Shown here piece by piece: positions 9,874-18,604 of a stretch of 64,000 bases of DNA. The notes beneath the pieces are model-generated. The model made no database searches, was not told the origin of the DNA, and saw only the letters and a program-made list of their open reading frames with translations. The number at the start of each line of letters is the position of its first letter. Position 1 is the first letter of the stretch. The position numbers and the translations under genes are program-made. Origin of the DNA: Catenovulum sediminis (lineage in GTDB: Bacteria > Pseudomonadota > Gammaproteobacteria > Enterobacterales > Alteromonadaceae). The stretch covers positions 310,001 to 374,000 of the forward strand of contig NZ_CP041661.1 in assembly GCF_007289895.1 (NCBI RefSeq), given 5' to 3'.

Positions 9874-10531
9874 CGTGTATTTCCTATAAAATCCAATATC
9901 CCGATTTGTGCACGGTGAATATCTCGCACAAATACATTTACAATCCATCAACATCCATAACCCACTCACCACGAGTGCCACCGGTAGCAAAATATTAGAA
10001 AAATATCCTCTCATTTGCAACAACTACTTTACACCAATATATTCAAATCAACTAAAAGGTGAGGTAAAACGTTATACTTTGTAGCTTCATCCCAATGAAT
10101 TTAAAGAATTTTAATCGCCAAACCTTAATTATCATCCCTTAAACGATAAAATTAAGGGAAACAATCTCTACGATAATTTAGATTAAAAAATACGCCCAAC
10201 AGCGCGCACATTAAATATTTGACATGCTTGTAATCATCAAACATTCTAAATGTTAAAAACGAATTAAATATAAAAAATAGACAAATCAGAAAAATGTTAT
10301 GGTCAACATAACCAAAGCAACAACACAACACCCACATAGGGTCCTAATGACTACAATGTTAAATTAATTTTAAAAATATAGAATCAGATCGCAAAAAAAA
10401 TGGATATGTGTTCTACCGATTGATTTAGTGTAAAAAACTATACTTTAGGGCAAGTCAAATTATTAACCCTATACTGTATCGTTTCTATGTGCAGTTCATT
10501 GCACAAAATTTTAATTAAAAGGAAATACATT
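9874..10531. other. 658-base intergenic region
   Basis: AT-rich stretch between the minus-strand DUF operon and the plus-strand leader peptide gene. It must hold the promoters of both. A TATACT box lies at 10470-10475, about 57 bases before the peptide start, without a clear -35 partner. The only long frame (10152-10337, minus) is rich in Phe, Cys and Leu with no ribosome site and I do not consider it a gene. Confidence 0.5.
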
Positions 10532-10645
10532 ATGAATGAAATTAGAGAGTTAACGTTTGAAGAGATTGAAGAGGTAAATGGTGGTGGCTTTTTTATCCCA
10601 GTTGTTATTGGTGTAGCACTTTTACTATACTCTCCTCCTGCTTAA
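10532..10645 (+). CDS. Double-glycine leader peptide (bacteriocin-like/RiPP precursor)
   Basis: A 37-residue peptide with an AAGGAAA ribosome site 7 bases before the ATG. The leader MNEIRELTFEEIEEVNGG is a textbook double-glycine leader, with the acidic amphipathic ELTxEEIEEV motif found in class II bacteriocins and related secreted peptides, including those of Gammaproteobacteria. Cleavage after GG would release GFFIPVVIGVALLLYSPPA, a 19-residue very hydrophobic core without Cys, so probably membrane-active or a signal. The next genes downstream are an ABC ATPase start and a polytopic membrane protein, as expected for an export cassette, but no peptidase-domain (C39) exporter is seen in the window. 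Confidence 0.75.
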   Translation: MNEIRELTFEEIEEVNGGGFFIPVVIGVALLLYSPPA

Positions 10646-10704
10646 TATTCCTGTGGGCTGGGTGAATACATTCAGCTTTTTTGTTTAATTTTGAAGTCTA
10701 CCTT

Positions 10705-10860
10705 ATGCTAACTGTCAGTATTGACTCTATTATATACCCTAATAAGAAAATTAATTTGCGATTTAATCATCAGATTTTTGCTGGCATCACATTATTGTGT
10801 GGCGCAAATGGCAGCGGAAAATCGTCTATTTTAAAAGCGATAGCGACTTTAAATCGTTGA
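10705..10860 (+). pseudogene. Truncated ABC-transporter ATP-binding protein
   Basis: A 51-codon frame that begins like an ABC ATPase: LLCGANGSGKSSILKAIATL contains a perfect Walker A (residues 33-41). It stops with TGA right after the first helix, before the Q-loop, signature and Walker B. The following DNA codes, in another frame, for a membrane protein, so the rest of the ATPase seems to have been deleted, with the permease part fused close behind. It lies 59 bases after the leader peptide gene and probably was its export ATPase. As it stands it cannot hydrolyse ATP. Confidence 0.7.
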
Positions 10861-11306
10861 TTTTCAGCAATAAAAGCATCCTACTTACAGCCCTGATAAA
10901 ATCAGAGATGTTTTATCTATTGGCTATTTTATTATTGGCCTCAGTTTATTTTATACTCATCAGTCTCACTGAGCTCGAGCAAAAAATTATAATAAGTGTC
11001 GTATTGATTGCTTCTGTCTTACCTTTGTACTCACTCAAGACAATGTTTGTGAACAAAACCTGTAATACGCAGTTTATTCCGAATATCAATAAACAGTGTC
11101 AGCGACTGTTTTGGCAAGCTTACTTATCCTGTTTTACCTTGTTACTGCTCACAATCAGCCTACTGTTTTATATTTGTAACTTAGAAACGGCAAAGATTGG
11201 GTACTGTATATTGGTGTATATTTTATGTGCATCGCTGGTTCTGAAAAAACCAGCGCTGCTGTACCCAACTTTATTGACTTGTGTTTTTGTTATTTTATTA
11301 GTTTGA
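10797..11306 (+). CDS. Polytopic membrane protein, possible remnant of the peptide exporter permease
   Basis: Frame of 169 residues with about five hydrophobic helices, among them FYLLAILLLASVYFILISL, IIISVVLIASVLPLYS, CFTLLLLTISLLFYI, IGYCILVYILCASLVL and LYPTLLTCVFVILLV. The first ~22 codons overlap the truncated ATPase in another frame and have no hydrophobic character, so the real start is probably later, for example the ATG at 10909 (MFYLLAIL...). I recognise no family. It follows the leader peptide and ATPase remnant in the same direction, so it may be the permease part of an ABC exporter or an immunity-like protein. Its stop overlaps the end of the convergent GH50 gene by 9 bases. Confidence 0.5.
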   Translation: MWRKWQRKIVYFKSDSDFKSLIFSNKSILLTALIKSEMFYLLAILLLASVYFILISLTELEQKIIISVVLIASVLPLYSLKTMFVNKTCNTQFIPNINKQCQRLFWQAYLSCFTLLLLTISLLFYICNLETAKIGYCILVYILCASLVLKKPALLYPTLLTCVFVILLV

Positions 11307-13499
11307 CCGGGTATGCATATCTTCATCCACTTGAATATATTCCATCTTCTTTGGCTTTTTCGGTTGCACTAATTGATCATTTTCTGCCGCAGCACTGCGA
11401 AATTGATAGAAGCGATAGCCTACTTCTTTAATACTTTTAACCAGTTCAGGGAAAGGTTTATCCGCTAAATCGACAATGCCCACATTATAGTTTTCGCCAT
11501 CACCACGCCCCGTCGGTGGTTGCTCAGCGTATTGAAACCAATGCGTGCCAACGATATAGGGGTTAAGTAATGCACTGTCTAAGTATTCGGTATATAGTTC
11601 AGCGCGATGCGACTGGCTTTCGGCCGATACAACACCTAAATGCAATGCGCCTCGATCCAAAGCACCAAAGTGGAATTCACCTATCAATATGGGTTTATCT
11701 ACGCCTTCAGGTAAACCGACATTCGCAACATGGTATTGATACTTATTCATACTGATTACATCTGTGTATTGAGCGGCCGTGTGAATAACCGTGTCACTAT
11801 TTGCCCATGCTAAACGACAACCCAAATAAAGTGCGTTCGGTGCAACTGCTTTTAGCGCTTCGCGTACCGTTGCAAAATAGGTTGTCACAATCTTTTTATA
11901 AAAAGCACTTAAATCAGTCCATGCTTTGTTTTTATCTGGCGCTTTGGTTGCATTTAAAATGGCATCCCACGAGGTATAATGAGTGCCCCAATTTTGATTT
12001 AAATCTGAAATATTTTGATATTTGTTTTTAAGATCTCTTACGAACTCAATTTTTGCTGGCTGATCGGCTGGGCTTTCTAGTGTGGCTATAGCTAGTGAAC
12101 CTTCTGCGCCCCAAGATAATTCATTCTCAATAAAAAAGCCTAATAGCCAAGGATCGTTAATCGTATGCTCACGATTCGATAAAGCCTTTTTTAACTGGCG
12201 TTTAAAATTGGGGTCAAATACATCGTGAAATTTACCCCAGTAGCCTTTAGACGCTTCAATTTTTTTCGTGCCGCGCACCCAAACTGTTTCTGTATAAGGT
12301 GTAATGCCATCGGTTGTTAATCGGCGATCTGACGCAACACCTAATGTATTCATCCCCCAACTACGTATACGTGCATGAGTCACTCGACCAAACGCCTCAC
12401 GCCAGTCGGCACCATATTTTTGATACAGGTTAGACGCCGTAAAATTATAAGTTTCGCGTTTTTCTAAAGTCTTATAATAACCGTGCGAAGCCCGCCTTGC
12501 GGTAGAATAAAACTTTCCGAAAGGCGAATCTTTTTCAGGTAACCATTCAAAATATGATTCTCGATCTGTAATTCCTGTGGTTGCTGTCCCCGTATGAACT
12601 ACGCCTACACCGTGAGACCAAAATAAACGTCCGTTTGGATCAACAAACCACCATGCGCCGTTATGCTTTTCAGTCCTAAAATAACCAGTCGCCTTGAGCT
12701 GAGGCCCATTTTTCCATCCACCGTACTGGTTAAACTCAGGCGGACCGGGCTCAGCCGCTAACTGGCGTTGTTCATCTTTTGCCTGCTGACGTAAATCATC
12801 TACCGAGAGTGTTTTTCCGGGCCAATGTGCATGTTTATACTGACCAAAACGATCGATAAAAGGTAAAAAACCATCGGGATCCACCCAACGTACTGGATTA
12901 GTTGCGCGAATATTGTCGATTAATAATTTATGCTCGTTAGCAGGATAATTAATTGTGATTTTAACTTGGTTAATGGCGCTTAAATCTGTTTTGGCTTGAC
13001 CGGGCGCGGCACGCATAGCTAGAAGATTGAGTGGTTTAGTAAAGCGCCAAGGTGTAGTAACAATATCATCTGAAACAGTTTTAGTTTCACCTGGCGCTAA
13101 ATCAAAACGGATCTCCATTTGCCATGCTTCCATGCCATCTTCAGGATCCCCCACTTTAAAAATAATTCTGGCTGGATGTTCGCCAGCGTTGGTGATATCC
13201 ATTTTTACATGATAGTAGTTATTTAAATCCCAACTGCCGGACGGCCGTTTTATCGTTACACCGGGTGCGCCAGAGCGTATACCTGTTTCTAATAACAATT
13301 GTTGAGAGCCGTGTTTTTTGACTAAACTTACGCTTGCATCATTGGTTTGCAACCCGCTTAAATCAAAACCTTTGTCAAAATTGAATAAGGTAACACTGTC
13401 GGGAACCGTCGTAGTGAATGATTGCGCCGCCAGCGCATTTGTTGTCAAGCTTGCCACAAAACATGCTTTAGCAAGCCAAGTAAAAATCACTCTTTTCAT
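11298..13499 (-). CDS. GH50 beta-agarase
   Basis: Glycoside hydrolase family 50 beta-agarase, which cleaves beta-1,4 bonds of agarose, usually in exo fashion to give neoagarobiose. The ATG at 13499 gives 733 residues with a signal peptide ending TNALAA. Residues ~30-200 form a CBM-like beta-sandwich (VTLFNFDKGFDLSGLQ, MEIRFDLAPGETK), followed by the TIM barrel. Catalytic acid/base is expected at Glu460 in FFIENELSWG and the nucleophile at Glu608 in ILIGEFHFGALDRG. Other GH50 blocks: WWFVDPNGRLFWSHGVGVV, IRSWGMNTLGVASD and PYIVGTHWFQYAEQPPTGRG. A longer in-frame start at 13607 adds a second hydrophobic stretch and is unlikely. Single gene, transcribed alone. Confidence 0.94.
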   Translation of the reverse strand: MKRVIFTWLAKACFVASLTTNALAAQSFTTTVPDSVTLFNFDKGFDLSGLQTNDASVSLVKKHGSQQLLLETGIRSGAPGVTIKRPSGSWDLNNYYHVKMDITNAGEHPARIIFKVGDPEDGMEAWQMEIRFDLAPGETKTVSDDIVTTPWRFTKPLNLLAMRAAPGQAKTDLSAINQVKITINYPANEHKLLIDNIRATNPVRWVDPDGFLPFIDRFGQYKHAHWPGKTLSVDDLRQQAKDEQRQLAAEPGPPEFNQYGGWKNGPQLKATGYFRTEKHNGAWWFVDPNGRLFWSHGVGVVHTGTATTGITDRESYFEWLPEKDSPFGKFYSTARRASHGYYKTLEKRETYNFTASNLYQKYGADWREAFGRVTHARIRSWGMNTLGVASDRRLTTDGITPYTETVWVRGTKKIEASKGYWGKFHDVFDPNFKRQLKKALSNREHTINDPWLLGFFIENELSWGAEGSLAIATLESPADQPAKIEFVRDLKNKYQNISDLNQNWGTHYTSWDAILNATKAPDKNKAWTDLSAFYKKIVTTYFATVREALKAVAPNALYLGCRLAWANSDTVIHTAAQYTDVISMNKYQYHVANVGLPEGVDKPILIGEFHFGALDRGALHLGVVSAESQSHRAELYTEYLDSALLNPYIVGTHWFQYAEQPPTGRGDGENYNVGIVDLADKPFPELVKSIKEVGYRFYQFRSAAAENDQLVQPKKPKKMEYIQVDEDMHTRSN

Positions 13500-13847
13500 C
13501 GTTTGAACCTTTATACCATCATGTTGGGGGGTTAATTCAGCGCTTTTTAGATGAACGAATTTAGATAAGAGCCAAATTGTTAACATTCCACACAAAACAA
13601 AAGACATAATAGTATCAAACTTGTTTACAATGCAAACTTCTTGTCAACAAGGATGTCTTAACAGAGGTTTCTATCGGGCAAGAGTGCAAAGATAAACACG
13701 CCCTAGGCTTTAGCTTAGGGATCTTGTAGATTTAAAAACCTTGCGATGATATAGCGGCGATGCCAGTGTCACTTTGTTTTTTGAGTAAAATCCCCCGGTA
13801 TATACCTAGCCTGAGGATATTCACTCAATGGTTTATCATTTAAGGCG
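13500..13847. other. 348-base intergenic region upstream of the GH50 gene
   Basis: Promoter region of the GH50 agarase and 3' region of uxaA. It contains a short dyad CTTGT-CA-ACAAG around 13640-13651, about 140 bases before the agarase ATG, which could be an operator. An imperfect hairpin lies near 13703-13722 (CCCTAGGC...GCTTAGGG) without a T-run. No gene seen. Confidence 0.4.
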
Positions 13848-15365
13848 TTATAAAGTAACGCCATTTTTCCATATGGCAATTTCACGGCTGTCGTTTATTT
13901 CATTATTGGTTTTTTGACCGCTAGCCACTTGAATCACATAGTCCATTAATTGCTCGGCACATTCATCTAACGTCATATCAGAATCTAAAACCTGACCCGC
14001 ATTAAAATCAATCCAATGCGGTTTTTTACCGGCGATAGTCGAGTTAGATGATATTTTAATGGTCGGAACCGGAAAACCAAGTGGTGTACCCCGGCCAGTC
14101 GTAAACAACACAATATTAGCACCCGCAGCCGCCAAAGCCGTAGAAGACACCGCATCGTTGCCCGGCCCTTGCAACAAGGTTAACCCCTGACTATTCTCAG
14201 CTATTTCGCCATAATCAATCACCTGATTAATAATCGCCTGCCCCCCTTTTTGGATTGCACCCAGCGATTTTTCTTCTAACGTGGTTAAACCACCATCTTT
14301 ATTACCCGGTGACGGGTTTTCATAAATAGGCTGTTTGTTATCAATAAAGTACTGTTTAAAGTCATTAACCAAAGTCACAATTTGCTGATATACCTGCTCG
14401 TTCTCAGCCCGATTCATCAACACCTGCTCGGCACCAAACATTTCGGGTGTTTCGGTTAAAATCACCCGTCCACCCATTGCCGTCAACTTGTCTGTCATGC
14501 GACCCACAACCGCATTAGCGGTTAAACCGCTAAAACCATCTGAGCCGCCGCATTTCATGCCCAAAGTTAATTTGCTGATTGGCTGAGGTGTACGTTTGTC
14601 ATCCTGCATTTTGTCCAATAAACGTTTTACAGCTTGCAGACCATACTCGATTTCGTCTTCAACTTGCTGGCTGTTAAAAAACTCCACTCTGGATTCGTCC
14701 AAGCCGCTGGCTTCAGCCAATAAAGCTTTCAGCTGATTATTTTCACAACCTAAGCCAATCACCAGAACGCCTCCGGCATTTGCATGCTGCATTAAACTTG
14801 CCAGTAACTTACGAGTATTCGACAAATCATCACCCAATTGTGAACAGCCAAAAGCATGTGTCAGTGGTACATAAGCGTCAGCCATCTCTGTAAACTGTTT
14901 TTCAGCCAACTGCGCAATACGCCGAGCGGCCTGATTAACACAACCTACCGTATTGATAATCCAAATTTCATTGCGAATGCCAACACGTCCGTTTTTGCGT
15001 TCAAAACCATCAAAAGTAGGATGATTACCGGATGTTGTCTGCCCAGCGGCTTTAGAAACATCCGGTTGATACTGATATTTCTCCTGTCCTGATAAACTGG
15101 TTTTCAAGTTGTGACTGTGTACATGTTGACCCGCATTGATAGCCGTTGTTGCATGACCAATAGAATAGCCATACTTATAAATTTTATCGCCAGCGGATAA
15201 ATCACACACCGCAATTTTGTGACCGGCCGGCACGTCAGACTGCAAAGTGATCGCTTGCCAGGGCTCGGGTAGCGCAGTACCTTGCGCCGCGGGCACAATT
15301 GCCACAACCACATTATCGTTAGGGTGAACTTGTATAAACTGACGTTGAACAGCTATCTTTGACAT
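13848..15365 (-). CDS. uxaA: Altronate dehydratase
   Basis: UxaA converts D-altronate to 2-keto-3-deoxy-D-gluconate (KDG), the last step of galacturonate breakdown before the KDG kinase. The 505 residues match the two-part family: an N-terminal SAF domain (residues 1-~95, FIQVHPNDNVVVAIVPAAQG, HVHSHNLK) and the large dehydratase domain with GFERKNGRVGIRNEIWI, LTHAFGCSQLGDD, LGMKCGGSDGFSGLTANAVV and LFTTGRGTPLGFPVPTIKIS. Length equals E. coli UxaA (about 495). It is transcribed away from the mutarotase-uxaC-TRAP-manD operon, sharing a 208-base control region. Tagaturonate reductase (UxaB), needed to feed it, is not in the window. Confidence 0.95.
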   Translation of the reverse strand: MSKIAVQRQFIQVHPNDNVVVAIVPAAQGTALPEPWQAITLQSDVPAGHKIAVCDLSAGDKIYKYGYSIGHATTAINAGQHVHSHNLKTSLSGQEKYQYQPDVSKAAGQTTSGNHPTFDGFERKNGRVGIRNEIWIINTVGCVNQAARRIAQLAEKQFTEMADAYVPLTHAFGCSQLGDDLSNTRKLLASLMQHANAGGVLVIGLGCENNQLKALLAEASGLDESRVEFFNSQQVEDEIEYGLQAVKRLLDKMQDDKRTPQPISKLTLGMKCGGSDGFSGLTANAVVGRMTDKLTAMGGRVILTETPEMFGAEQVLMNRAENEQVYQQIVTLVNDFKQYFIDNKQPIYENPSPGNKDGGLTTLEEKSLGAIQKGGQAIINQVIDYGEIAENSQGLTLLQGPGNDAVSSTALAAAGANIVLFTTGRGTPLGFPVPTIKISSNSTIAGKKPHWIDFNAGQVLDSDMTLDECAEQLMDYVIQVASGQKTNNEINDSREIAIWKNGVTL

Positions 15366-15573
15366 ATGGGCTAGACCTACAACAAATAATTTATATATGA
15401 TGTTATAATTTTATATTTATCACTTCAACAGTTATGCTAAATTTAATCAACAAATGCACTGTTATGTATTGCTGTATTTAGCAAAACACCTTAAAAGCGA
15501 TTTAGCAGAGATTTAGAAGCGACAGATAATTAATATAGTCATATAAAATAACCTAATTAAATGAGGAAATGTA
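15366..15573. promoter_or_regulatory. Divergent promoter region uxaA / uronate operon
   Basis: 208 AT-rich bases between the start codons of uxaA (minus) and the mutarotase gene (plus). It must contain both promoters and probably the operator of a uronate-responsive regulator. A TATAAT-like box occurs in the stretch around 15403-15415. No regulator gene lies in this cluster and I could not assign a palindrome with confidence. Confidence 0.5.
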
Positions 15574-15930
15574 GTGAATAACGTAAAACGCATATGTTTA
15601 GCGCTTGATTTAGTCAATGACGAACACTTAATTAAAGAATATATCGATTATCACAAACCCGAAAATGCCTGGCCTGAAATCACACAAAATATCCGTGACA
15701 AGGGCATATTAGATATGGAAATTTATCAAACCGGTGACCGTCTGTTTATGATAATGGAAGTGGGAGAAGAGTTTGATCCAGACAACTTTAAACCATCTGC
15801 ACAAGCGCAAGAAAAAGATCGAGCCTGGGAGCAGTTAATGTGGAAATATCAAAAAGCCTTACCCTGGGCAAAACCAGGTGAAAAATGGGTCGCAATGAAC
15901 AAAATTTACGACCTGAAAAACGCCAAATAA
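15574..15930 (+). CDS. Sugar mutarotase of the L-rhamnose/L-fucose mutarotase (RhaM) family
   Basis: Small cytoplasmic enzyme of the RhaM family (PF05336) that interconverts alpha and beta anomers of a sugar. The 118 residues carry the family pattern: ICLALDLVNDEHLIKEYIDY at the N terminus, YHKPENAWPEITQNIRDKGI, then DRLFMIMEVGEEFD and the Trp-rich end KYQKALPWAKPGEKWVAM. GTG start with AGGA 9 bases upstream. It is the first gene of the plus-strand uronate operon, 120 bases before uxaC. The true sugar may be a uronate or an algal deoxy/L-sugar; sequence alone does not decide. Confidence 0.82.
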   Translation: MNNVKRICLALDLVNDEHLIKEYIDYHKPENAWPEITQNIRDKGILDMEIYQTGDRLFMIMEVGEEFDPDNFKPSAQAQEKDRAWEQLMWKYQKALPWAKPGEKWVAMNKIYDLKNAK

Positions 15931-16050
15931 AATTTAAATGCTCCAAGTTAAATAAACGACAGCGAACTTTATGCACACCAGAGTTTATTTTAAAATAACG
16001 TTGTTGTAATATAGACCATAAGATTACTTTGGTTTATAAAGGTACCTGTC

Positions 16051-17481
16051 GTGCACAACAAACAAAAACCCTTAATTTTCGACAACGATAGGTTGTTCAA
16101 GCGAGACCCAGAAGAGTTAGCCATCAGTCGCGAATTGTATAATGAAGTTGCCAAACTACCCATTGTCAGTCCGCACGGGCACACTGACCCTCAATGGTTT
16201 GCCGAAAATAAAAATTTCAATAACGCAACCGAACTATTAATCAAACCTGATCATTATGTTTTTCGCATGCTTTATAGCCAAGGCATTAAATTAGAAGAAC
16301 TGGGTATTCAACGTACCGACGGGGGTGCTGTCGAGCAAGATAGCCGTAAAATTTGGCATGTATTTGCAAACAACTACTATTTATTCCATGGCACACCGTC
16401 ACGTATATGGATGGATTATGTGTTTAAAGCGGTATTCGGTTTTGAGATCTCGTTAGACGAAAATACCGCAGATTATTATTACGACAAAATCAACCAAAAA
16501 TTAGCGACAAATGAGTTTAAGCCAAGAGCTCTATTAGACAAATTCAATATCGAGTTACTAGCAACCACCGAGCACGCCACAGATGAGCTTAAACATCATG
16601 CTAAATTAAAAGGAACGGGCTTAGAAAATACCGTTATCACCTCGTTTAGACCTGACGATGTGATTGACCCAGACCATTGGAATTTTTCAACCAGTATTGT
16701 CGCCTTAGCGGAACAAACGGGTGAAGACATCAGCGACTGGCATGGATATTTACGTGCGTTAAAAGCACGCCGCGAATTTTTCATCCAACATGGTGCGACA
16801 GCGTCTGACCATGGTCACCCAACAGCTCGAACCGCCAATTTGTCCCCAACCGAATGTCAGACATTGTTGAATAAAGTATTAGCTGGCAGTGCTACAGCAG
16901 AAGAGCGTGATTTATTTAGAGCTCAAATGCTCACCGAAATGGCAGGTATGAGCCTAGAAGACGGTTTAGTGATGCAAATTCACCCTGGCGTGTTTCGCAA
17001 TCACAATCAAAAACTCTACCAAACTTTTGGTACAGACAAAGGCTGCGATATTCCTGTTCGCACAAGTTATGTTGACAACTTGCATCCGCTATTATCCAAG
17101 TATGGTACTGAAAGTGATTTGCGTATCATTTTGTTTACATTGGATGAATCTACATATGCACGTGAATTAGCGCCTTTAGCGGGCCATTATCCATGTCTGA
17201 AATTAGGGCCTGCCTGGTGGTTCAATGACAGTCCTGAAGGCATGTTGCGTTTTCGACATAATGTCACTGAAACAGCTGGCTTTTACAACACGGTTGGCTT
17301 TAATGACGATACTCGCGCGTTTCTGTCAATCCCGTCCAGACATGATGTGGCCCGTCGCATCGACTGTCGTTTTTTAGCCCAATTGGTTGCGGAGCGTAGA
17401 TTGCCCATTGATGATGCTCATACTTTGGCTTATGACTTAAGTTATCGACTCGCTAAAGAAGCCTACCAACGAACCAAATAG
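16051..17481 (+). CDS. uxaC: Glucuronate (uronate) isomerase
   Basis: UxaC isomerises D-glucuronate to D-fructuronate and D-galacturonate to D-tagaturonate in the cytoplasm. The 476 residues start at a GTG (AAGG upstream) with RLFKRDPEELAISRELYNE, the amidohydrolase-type metal motif SPHGHTDPQWF (His-x-His), NNYYLFHGTPSRIWMDYVF, and the C-terminal WWFNDSPEGMLRFRHNVTE, GFNDDTRAFLSIPSRHDVAR. Length matches E. coli UxaC (470). It feeds both branches present here, UxaA for altronate and ManD for mannonate; the two reductases that link them are absent from this window. Confidence 0.96.
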   Translation: MHNKQKPLIFDNDRLFKRDPEELAISRELYNEVAKLPIVSPHGHTDPQWFAENKNFNNATELLIKPDHYVFRMLYSQGIKLEELGIQRTDGGAVEQDSRKIWHVFANNYYLFHGTPSRIWMDYVFKAVFGFEISLDENTADYYYDKINQKLATNEFKPRALLDKFNIELLATTEHATDELKHHAKLKGTGLENTVITSFRPDDVIDPDHWNFSTSIVALAEQTGEDISDWHGYLRALKARREFFIQHGATASDHGHPTARTANLSPTECQTLLNKVLAGSATAEERDLFRAQMLTEMAGMSLEDGLVMQIHPGVFRNHNQKLYQTFGTDKGCDIPVRTSYVDNLHPLLSKYGTESDLRIILFTLDESTYARELAPLAGHYPCLKLGPAWWFNDSPEGMLRFRHNVTETAGFYNTVGFNDDTRAFLSIPSRHDVARRIDCRFLAQLVAERRLPIDDAHTLAYDLSYRLAKEAYQRTK

Positions 17482-17502
17482 TCATATAAGCACAGCCGTT
17501 TT

Positions 17503-17535
17503 TATGGTGTCTAGTGAATCTCGCTAGACACCATA
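17503..17535 (+). other. Perfect 12-bp hairpin between uxaC and the TRAP genes
   Basis: TATGGTGTCTAG at 17503-17514 pairs with CTAGACACCATA at 17524-17535 over a 9-base loop. There is no T-run after it on either strand, so it is probably not an intrinsic terminator but an mRNA-stability or processing hairpin that sets different levels of UxaC and transporter. Confidence 0.6.
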
Positions 17536-17638
17536 CGAGAATTATTATGAAGGTTACAGCGCAACTAGGCCGCATTTCATCAATGTTTCAGTGCAATGTT
17601 CGGGTGACATAACCGAGTAGAATAAGTGAGTCTTTATA

Positions 17639-18604
17639 GTGGTTAAACTAATTTTAATATTTATTTTGTGCGTGGTTAGCACAAACTTAGCATGGGCTAA
17701 AAATCAGCTAAATGTTATTACTGCATTAAGCAGTCATGACCCTATGTATAAAGGGTTAGAACGTTTTAAGCTTTTAGTTGAATCTAAAACTAACCAGCAA
17801 GTAGAAATACGACTATTTGTTGGTTCACAGCTCGGTAACGATGAAGACATTTTAGAGCAAGCAATGGCTGGAACTAATGTGGCTGTTTTGGTTGATGGCG
17901 GTCGTCTGTCTACTTACCAACGAGAAATAGGTATCTTGGGGGCACCTTATTTATTGCAAAATATGTCGCAGTTAGACAAATTGGTTGAATCTAAATTATT
18001 TCAATCTTGGGCGGATAAATTACAGAACAAAAATCACCTAAAAGTGCTGGCTTTTAACTGGTGGCAGGGCAGTAGACACCTTTTGACAAACAAAGCAATT
18101 GACCAGCCTGAAGATTTAGCTGGCGTGCGAATGCGCACGGTGGGCGCCCCCATTTGGATTGAGTCTATCAAAGCGATGGGCGCAACACCCACACCACTTA
18201 GTTTTACCGAGGTTTATAGTGGTTTGCAGCAAAAAGTGTTAGATGCAGCAGAGGCTCAGTACGATGCCATTTACGGTGCTCGCTTATATGAAGTGACCAG
18301 CCATATAACCAAAACAAGTCATATTCAGCTTATTTCTGGTTTAGTCACCAGTGCTGGTTGGTTCGACTCACTCACCCCTCAACAACAGTCAATCATAACA
18401 GAAAGCGCTGCTATAGCAGGGCGATTTGCGACCCATATTGTGCAGTCAAATGAAAGTCAGATAGAGCAAGAATTACGGCAGCAAGGTTTAACCATCAATA
18501 AAATTGATCTTGCATCTTTTGTCGAAGCAACAACATCAGTATATGAGACTTTGGGTTATTCAGAATTGCGCGAGCAAGTTTATGAGGTGTTAAGAGATGA
18601 ATAA
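17639..18604 (+). CDS. TRAP transporter substrate-binding protein (DctP family)
   Basis: Periplasmic binding protein of a tripartite ATP-independent transporter, likely for a uronate. The 321 residues begin with a signal peptide ending NLAWA (GTG start). Family features: YKGLERFKLLVESKT, VGSQLGNDEDILEQAMAGT, and the ligand-carboxylate Arg block DLAGVRMRTVGAPIWIES, then ALGATPTPLSF-like MGATPTPLSFTEVYSGLQQ and VLDAAEAQYDAIYG. It overlaps the start of the small membrane subunit by 8 bases. Context between uxaC and mannonate dehydratase makes glucuronate or galacturonate the most likely ligand. Confidence 0.92.
   Translation: MVKLILIFILCVVSTNLAWAKNQLNVITALSSHDPMYKGLERFKLLVESKTNQQVEIRLFVGSQLGNDEDILEQAMAGTNVAVLVDGGRLSTYQREIGILGAPYLLQNMSQLDKLVESKLFQSWADKLQNKNHLKVLAFNWWQGSRHLLTNKAIDQPEDLAGVRMRTVGAPIWIESIKAMGATPTPLSFTEVYSGLQQKVLDAAEAQYDAIYGARLYEVTSHITKTSHIQLISGLVTSAGWFDSLTPQQQSIITESAAIAGRFATHIVQSNESQIEQELRQQGLTINKIDLASFVEATTSVYETLGYSELREQVYEVLRDE

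Noticed and set aside
10152-10337. 61-residue minus-strand frame rich in Phe, Leu and Cys
   Set aside because: AT-rich DNA gives such hydrophobic frames; no ribosome site, no family, biased composition.
17504-17545. Intrinsic terminator after uxaC
   Set aside because: The stem is perfect but no T-run follows on either strand; kept only as a hairpin.
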